Assembly: GCA_963969395.1 (NCBI GenBank)
Contig: OZ017801.1
Coordinates: forward strand, 9,181,611-9,245,610
Length of the DNA: 64,000 bases
Origin: Pseudoscleropodium purum
Taxonomy: Eukaryota; Streptophyta; Bryopsida; Hypnales; Brachytheciaceae
Reading direction: 5' to 3'
The position numbers and the translations under genes were made by a program. This document shows positions 59,181 through 64,000 of this stretch, in pieces (position 1 is the stretch's first letter; the number at the start of each line of letters is the position of its first letter). The notes beneath the pieces are model-generated. The model had not been told where the DNA came from, made no database searches, and saw only the letters and a list, made by a program, of their open reading frames with translations.

Positions 59181-60247
59181 ATTCATATAGAGTGCGGGGG
59201 TTTCATACATCATTTGGCGGAGGAGGTGGTTGTTGCACGATTTGTTCCACATCTCCTAAATCCTTAAATTGAACACCTAAATTGCAAATTCCTATCCATG
59301 TTGACAATCTTCCACATGCACACTTTGAAATTCCTAACCAACAGGAACCAAATAGAAAGCATGCAATGCAAATGTAAGAGTGCAATTGAAATGTTTCGAA
59401 ACAAGGTAGAGTCTTGCGAGATTAATAACCTAAGTTGAAGTCAACGAAGGAGACAAAGTAGATATGGCAATCTTTCAAGTTGGAATCATCAAGGATTCAC
59501 TCACAACCAATTTGGACTCTTAGAAATGTTTTGAGCCAAAAGGCCGTGCCAAAGGGTTTGCCTACAAGAAGGGTTTCAATTTTTGGGTCGTTCCTACAAC
59601 TATGTTGTGTTCTAAGAATTAGGTCTTCCAACTAGGGACCCTTGGGTTGGTCCTACCCCAAAGCCTACGTGAAATTCATGTTTTTATTTTAAGATAATGC
59701 TTATTGATGTAATTTTATACATTGGTCTCTCATTTGGTAGGACTATACCTTCTTTGACCTATAATTTAAGTCAGTGGAATAGTGTGCTAGCCACCACATA
59801 ATTCTTTACATATAGGTCATTAGTGCATGGAATTCCAATGATTTTCTGATGATGTAGTATTTCTGACAGACTGACAATCTTCTAGTCTTTGATTTCCTTC
59901 CATTTACAAGCACACTCTGACACCAGTCATCTGTTATAATAGTAACAATTTAGGTATCCAATTTTGGCTCTAAATGTGCTACCAATCTGACACGTACTTG
60001 CATATGTTATAGGTTGGTTAAATTTTAGTGATCATGCCTATGAGGCTTATGTTGATATATTTTTCAAATCTTGGAATACAATTCTCTATCTTCATTGTTG
60101 TAGCATTTGTTTAGGCTAGTGCGGGGTCATTGAGCAGATTCTAGTCGTCTTTAACTTGTGTACTTAACCTTTGTGATCTAAATGGGTTTGTGTACAATTT
60201 TAGTGTCTCAAATTCCATTTTGAATTTTATAGTGGTCCTTTAATTGG
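59181..60247. other. Intergenic DNA
   Basis: No ORF with motif support. The part close to 60247 may be the intron of the exon-like ORF at 60554. Confidence 0.4.
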
Positions 60248-60532
60248 CAGGGTTGACACGACGTCCGGGACGTCCGAACACGGACGTTCGGACGTGGACG
60301 TTGTGTCCGCAGCGTCCGCTGACATTTGCGTTCGCCTGTCCGCCCCGTCCACCCGTCCGTCCGTCCGCTCGATTACGATCGTCCGATCGACACGCGGACT
60401 GATGCGGTCCGCACGATCTGGGCGTCCGCCTTCCGACGGCAGGAGGGACGCTGCATCCGCTAGCGTCCGTGCGTCCGGACGTCCGGAAAACGGACGCTAT
60501 TTTGGGGCGGACGTTGAGATTCGTCAACCCTG
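60248..60532 (-). mobile_element. GC-rich hAT-type MITE, copy 5
   Basis: A 285-bp element with perfect ends CAGGGTTGAC and GTCAACCCTG and a perfect 8-bp duplication TTAATTGG (60240-60247, 60533-60540). Orientation as copy 3. It lies about 20 bp upstream of a likely splice acceptor. Confidence 0.93.
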
Positions 60533-60553
60533 TTAATTGGTTTTACCTTTTAG

Positions 60554-61002
60554 GGTATAATATGGAATACTTTTGCGGCATGGTCATTGTGAATGCAAAT
60601 GATGCAAGAGTTCCTATACTATTTGAAGTAGGAAACAATGGACCCGCTGTTGTGTCTCTTATGAGATTGTCTCTTAGGTTCTAATTCAGCCTAGACTCTA
60701 TCTATATTGATGAGGAAATCTATGATGATGAATTACGGATACTTCCTCATATAGTTGGTCAGATCCCTTGTTTTGAGGGAATGAATATTACTTAGAATCT
60801 CATACCTAGAAAATATAGGGCATATGGCATACATGAATTTGAGAGATCAATCTCTTTAGAGAATGTCATACCTTATTAGTCATTGTCTTTGTTGTTTCAA
60901 ATGCTTCCCATCAGTCAAGTCAAAATAGAACCTCTTGATCAAGAAGTCATGGTACTAAGTGACGATTTATACATTGATTCTCCCAAAAGCTTTCCATCCT
61001 CA
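60554..61002 (+). pseudogene. Exon-like ORF of unknown function, cut by a CACTA end
   Basis: After CCTTTTAG the plus strand reads YNMEYFCGMVIVNANDARVP, ILFEVGNNGPAVVSLMRLSL, then after a stop SIYIDEEIYDDELRILPHIV, GQIPCFEGMNIT, a stop, NLIPRKYRAYGIHEFERSIS, a stop, and VKIEPLDQEVMVLSDDLYID. The frame is kept over 440 bp with three stops, so it was once coding. It ends exactly where a CACTA terminus begins. No family recognised. Confidence 0.45.
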
Positions 61003-61700
61003 CACTACAAGAAAATATGTATTTTATGACTACAAAACAATACTGTAGTGAGTCAAAAAATCAAGAAATGTGATTCAAGCAAAAATCACTAAAGATGAGT
61101 GGGATATGATTGGGTTGAATCATGGCTGAGTCATTCACTTTCAATTGTATGACTAGTGAGTCATATTTGCAGTCATATGGATTTGGGAGTACAATAAATC
61201 ATTTTTAGACGAATTTTGCTAATTTGGCATATATTTTGACCATCTTTGAAGGCTTGATTTTCTCATGAGTTGCTTGAGCAAAATTAAAAAAAATCCTACA
61301 TGGAATATGACTCAACCCAGTCATATTTTAGCTAACATGGAATGTAATTGTGGTGAGTCATATTTTGAGTGATATGGAATATGACTAAGGTGAGTCATAT
61401 TTTGATTCATATTTTAAGTGATTTGGAATATGATTGTGGTAAGTCATATTTTGAATCATATTTTAATTGATATGGAATATAACTATGGTGAGTTATATTT
61501 TGAATCATATTTTAAGTGATATGGAAAATGACTGCAATGAGTTATATTTAAATGATATAGAATATGATTGTAGTAAGTCATATTTTGAATGATATAAAAT
61601 ATGATTGTGGTGAGTCATATTTTGAGTGATGTGGGATATGATTGTAGTGAGTCATATTTTGGTTGATGTAGCATATGACTATAGTGAGTCATTTTTTTGT
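61003..61700 (+). mobile_element. CACTA element terminus with subterminal repeat array
   Basis: CACTACAAGAAAATATG is a canonical CACTA end. Then more than ten copies of a ~40-bp unit follow, built on GTGAGTCATATTTTGAGTGATATGGAATATGA with variants, to about 61690. No matching right terminus was found before 64000, so the element either extends beyond the window or is truncated. No transposase text is visible inside. Confidence 0.65.
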
Positions 61701-61948
61701 TTAAGTTAGTACTAAAAGGTAGTAGGAAGTAAAAGCTAAGATAGAACAAGAGGCAACAAAAACTAAAATTAAAAACCAATAAGAAGCAAGAATAAGACAA
61801 GTTAAGATGCAATAAAAGATAATAAGAAGCAAGAAATAACAAACAATAGGAAATAATGTTTAAAGAAAAATAATTATGCAAAAGTTAAGATCAAACTTGA
61901 GGCAACAATCTTAAAACAACCTTGAAGTTACAATTTTGAAGCAATAAT
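61701..61948. other. A-rich spacer
   Basis: A-rich sequence with AGCAAGAAATAACAA-like words. Nothing else seen. Confidence 0.4.
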
Positions 61949-62160
61949 CATGGTTGTTATAGTGGACGGACGTCCGGTTCGCCCGTCTGTTAGAGGCAGG
62001 GTTGTCAAACTGGACGGACAGACCGTCCGTCCATCCGTCCATCCAGGACGTCCGATTGAAGTTGTGTCCGTCCGAAATGGTCAACGGGCAGCTGACTTTT
62101 AGCGGATGAAAAATCACCCAATGGAAACGAAAATCGTCAACACGTGGCGTCCAACGTGGC
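61949..62160. mobile_element. GC-rich GGACG patch, possible relative of the hAT MITE
   Basis: CATGGTTGTTATAGTGGACGGACG at 61949 and CAGGGTTGTCAAACTGGACGGACAG at about 61998 look like two tandem copies of one end, followed by GTCCGTCC-rich text. No right end and no 8-bp duplication were found, so the relation to the five complete copies is a suggestion. Confidence 0.35.
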
Positions 62161-62275
62161 ATTAGGGCGGGGACATACTCTAGGGCGGGGACGTATTCTA
62201 GGGCGGGGACGTACTCCTGGGCGGGGACTTGTTCCAGGGCGGGGACGTATTTCGGGGCGGGGACGTATTTCAAAT
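62161..62275. repeat. 18-bp GC-rich minisatellite
   Basis: Six units of TCTAGGGCGGGGACGTAT with small changes (GGGCGGGGAC is constant). On the minus strand they encode YVPALE-type repeats, but no start or context supports a protein. It borders the GGACG patch. Confidence 0.8.
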
Positions 62276-63685
62276 CTAATCCAACAAATTTGACTGAAAA
62301 ATTGATAATATTTTGCTTGTAATTGAATTTAAAAGGAATTTTGGATTTCCCCTTTCAAAATTTGTAAAAAAATAATGGAGATAACATTGATGAATCTAAC
62401 CGTATGGATGGAATCTAAAACTCTAAATCTATAACTTTCCTTTGTATGTGACTTTCGAAATATTATTTGAAACCACACATTATAACGGTTTTTTCCAAAA
62501 TTCTCAATTCTAGAGATGACTCTGGACGTTCATGGGATAATGTTGGATCTTCATTTAGCCATTTTTCACCTGGTTCATATACTTAGAAATGGTGAAACAT
62601 CTTGTCTAATTGAATATAGTCTTCTTACTTTTATATCTTACATTTTAACTCCTAAAGGACCAAGATCATTTGTTTGTCCAAAACCACTCAAAATTGCCCC
62701 TTCTGTTGCATTCATCTAATAAAACAAACAAACAAATAAAAAATAGAATCTAATTGTAGGATCTTATACTTTACTTGACTGAAATCATATGGTAAAAATT
62801 TATGAAGTCTTTGGTAAACCTAAACCGTAATCCCCCCCCAAAAAAAATTATTACTCCACGCCCTTCTAAACCTAAACTAACACACTCCCAAATATTTTTT
62901 TAATCCATCAATTTTAGCCAAATGCAAAAACAAACCCTCCCTATCTTTTTCCATTGCATCAAGTCCCTCTAACAATAAATCTACAGTCCCACACACTCCG
63001 AAATTTTTGAATCTTCCACCAACTTCCACCAAATCTAAACCCACGTACTCCCCCTAAAAAATTCAATCCAACAAATCCCTAAAAAATTAAAATCTTAAAC
63101 TTAAACCCTCTTTTTTCTGTTTTGCATTCCACAAAGACTCAACAAACCTAAACCCCAAGTCCGGAAGTCCCCAACATTTCCATTTTTTTCTTTCCATAAA
63201 GACTCTCCAAACTGAAATCCACATGCTTTGAAATTTTTCTTAATTCTCCAATTCACTCCCTCCCTCCAAGACTAGAACTTTTGACTGTAATACTCCCAAT
63301 TTTTTGTATTCTACAAATTTTTTCCAAAACAAAGCTCACACTTTTTTAAAGGAAGCCCACACTTGTTTAATTCTTTGCAGGAATAAATATTGTTTTAGTT
63401 TTAGCCAACATTATACCCTCCAATGAAATAAAGTAATCCTATTTGTTTCAACTTTCAAACTGTCCATATCTCCCAATCTTCTAAGCAAAAATATCGGGAA
63501 TTCATTTCACATCTTTTTAAATTAGCATACTACAAAATCCTACCGTTATATGTGTTTAATTTTTTTATTTTATTACATTTTGGTCCTCGCAGTAAAAATG
63601 GCAATTTTGGAATGTTTATAGTAAAAAAATACTCCAAAACATTAAGTAATTAAAGTAAACGCAAGTGTCAGAAAATTTTTACTTT
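62276..63685. other. AT- and C-rich intergenic DNA
   Basis: Many short CCTAAACC and CTCCCAAA words between 62810 and 63300, without a fixed period. No gene supported. Confidence 0.35.
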
Positions 63686-64000
63686 TTAAAAATAATATAA
63701 TTCTCGGATAATTCCGAGTACATAAAGCATGTTCAAAGAACTCATACTACGTCCTTCATAACCTCTTCTTCTTCTACCACCTCTTCTAGAATATATACGA
63801 CCTCTAAACTCCTATCTACGATAACAACATTCTGGCATTAGCCAACCGTACGGTGGTTTTCTCAATGTCTCTAGAACATCTCCTATAGTTGCCCGATCAT
63901 TCACATCTTCCTTCTGCAAGCTTTGAAGATGTGTTTTAAGTAATGCATAATTCATGCATTTTTCTTTAACGAAGTACTGGGAATCCCACTCCTCATTCCA
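63686..64000 (-). pseudogene. Partial coding-like ORF at the right edge
   Basis: Entering from the right edge on the minus strand: WNEEWDSQYFVKEKCMNYAL, LKTHLQSLQKEDVNDRATIG, DVLETLRKPPYGWLMPECCY, a TAG at 63812-63814, then GRIYSRRGGRRRRGYEGRSM and SSLNMLYVLGIIRELYYF before a TAA at 63686. The Arg/Gly-rich stretch recalls RGG-type RNA-binding tails. It has no start in the window and I do not recognise the family. One in-frame stop suggests a pseudogene. Confidence 0.4.

Overview
This window reads as a nuclear segment of a land plant with a large, transposon-rich genome. It carries CACTA (En/Spm) transposase genes of the plant type, a chromodomain Ty3/gypsy element, a Ty1/copia element, hAT-type MITEs with 8-bp target duplications, tandem satellites and long AT-rich stretches. 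I cannot name the species. I see no rRNA, tRNA or CRISPR, and no host gene that is clearly intact. The only long undamaged ORF is the 554-codon reading frame at 18446-20110.

Layout. Positions 1-11100 are AT-rich repeat debris: two diverged copies of one repeat, an ACATGT-rich patch and a zinc-knuckle ORF remnant. From 11740 to 14729 the minus strand holds exons of a decayed multi-exon gene with a lysine-rich middle and a possible beta-class DNA methyltransferase end. Its likely upstream exon, ParB-like, lies at 31807-32104 on the same strand. The roughly 17 kb between them is mostly a large CACTA element (left end 14861). That element holds a minus-strand TNP2 transposase gene, plus-strand En/Spm-type second-gene remnants, captured pieces of a 26S proteasome RPN6-like gene, an inserted unit with the 554-aa ORF, and three hAT MITEs.

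From 32105 to 42800 there is AT-rich DNA with a transposase-like fragment, a ~116-bp satellite (35.0-37.8 kb) containing a large foldback and a fourth hAT MITE, and a small candidate CACTA-like MITE. From 42805 to 59180 a second ~116-bp satellite, with a GGATC-centred palindrome in most units, is split by three insertions with perfect 5-bp target duplications: a 2421-bp TG...CA sequence (perhaps a solo LTR), a 7551-bp gypsy chromovirus and a 4810-bp copia element.

From 59181 to the end there is a fifth hAT MITE in a possible intron, a degraded exon-like ORF cut by the terminus of another CACTA element (61003), a GC-rich patch with an 18-bp minisatellite, and a coding-like ORF running off the right edge.

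The genes do not form a working pathway. The window is a record of nested insertion and decay. The order that can be read is: satellite, then gypsy (LTRs 11/201 different) and later copia (LTRs 3/255 different); and gene, then CACTA, then MITEs inside the CACTA. Most premature stops with a recognisable context fit CAG to TAG or CGA to TGA, as expected from deamination of methylated cytosine in plants.
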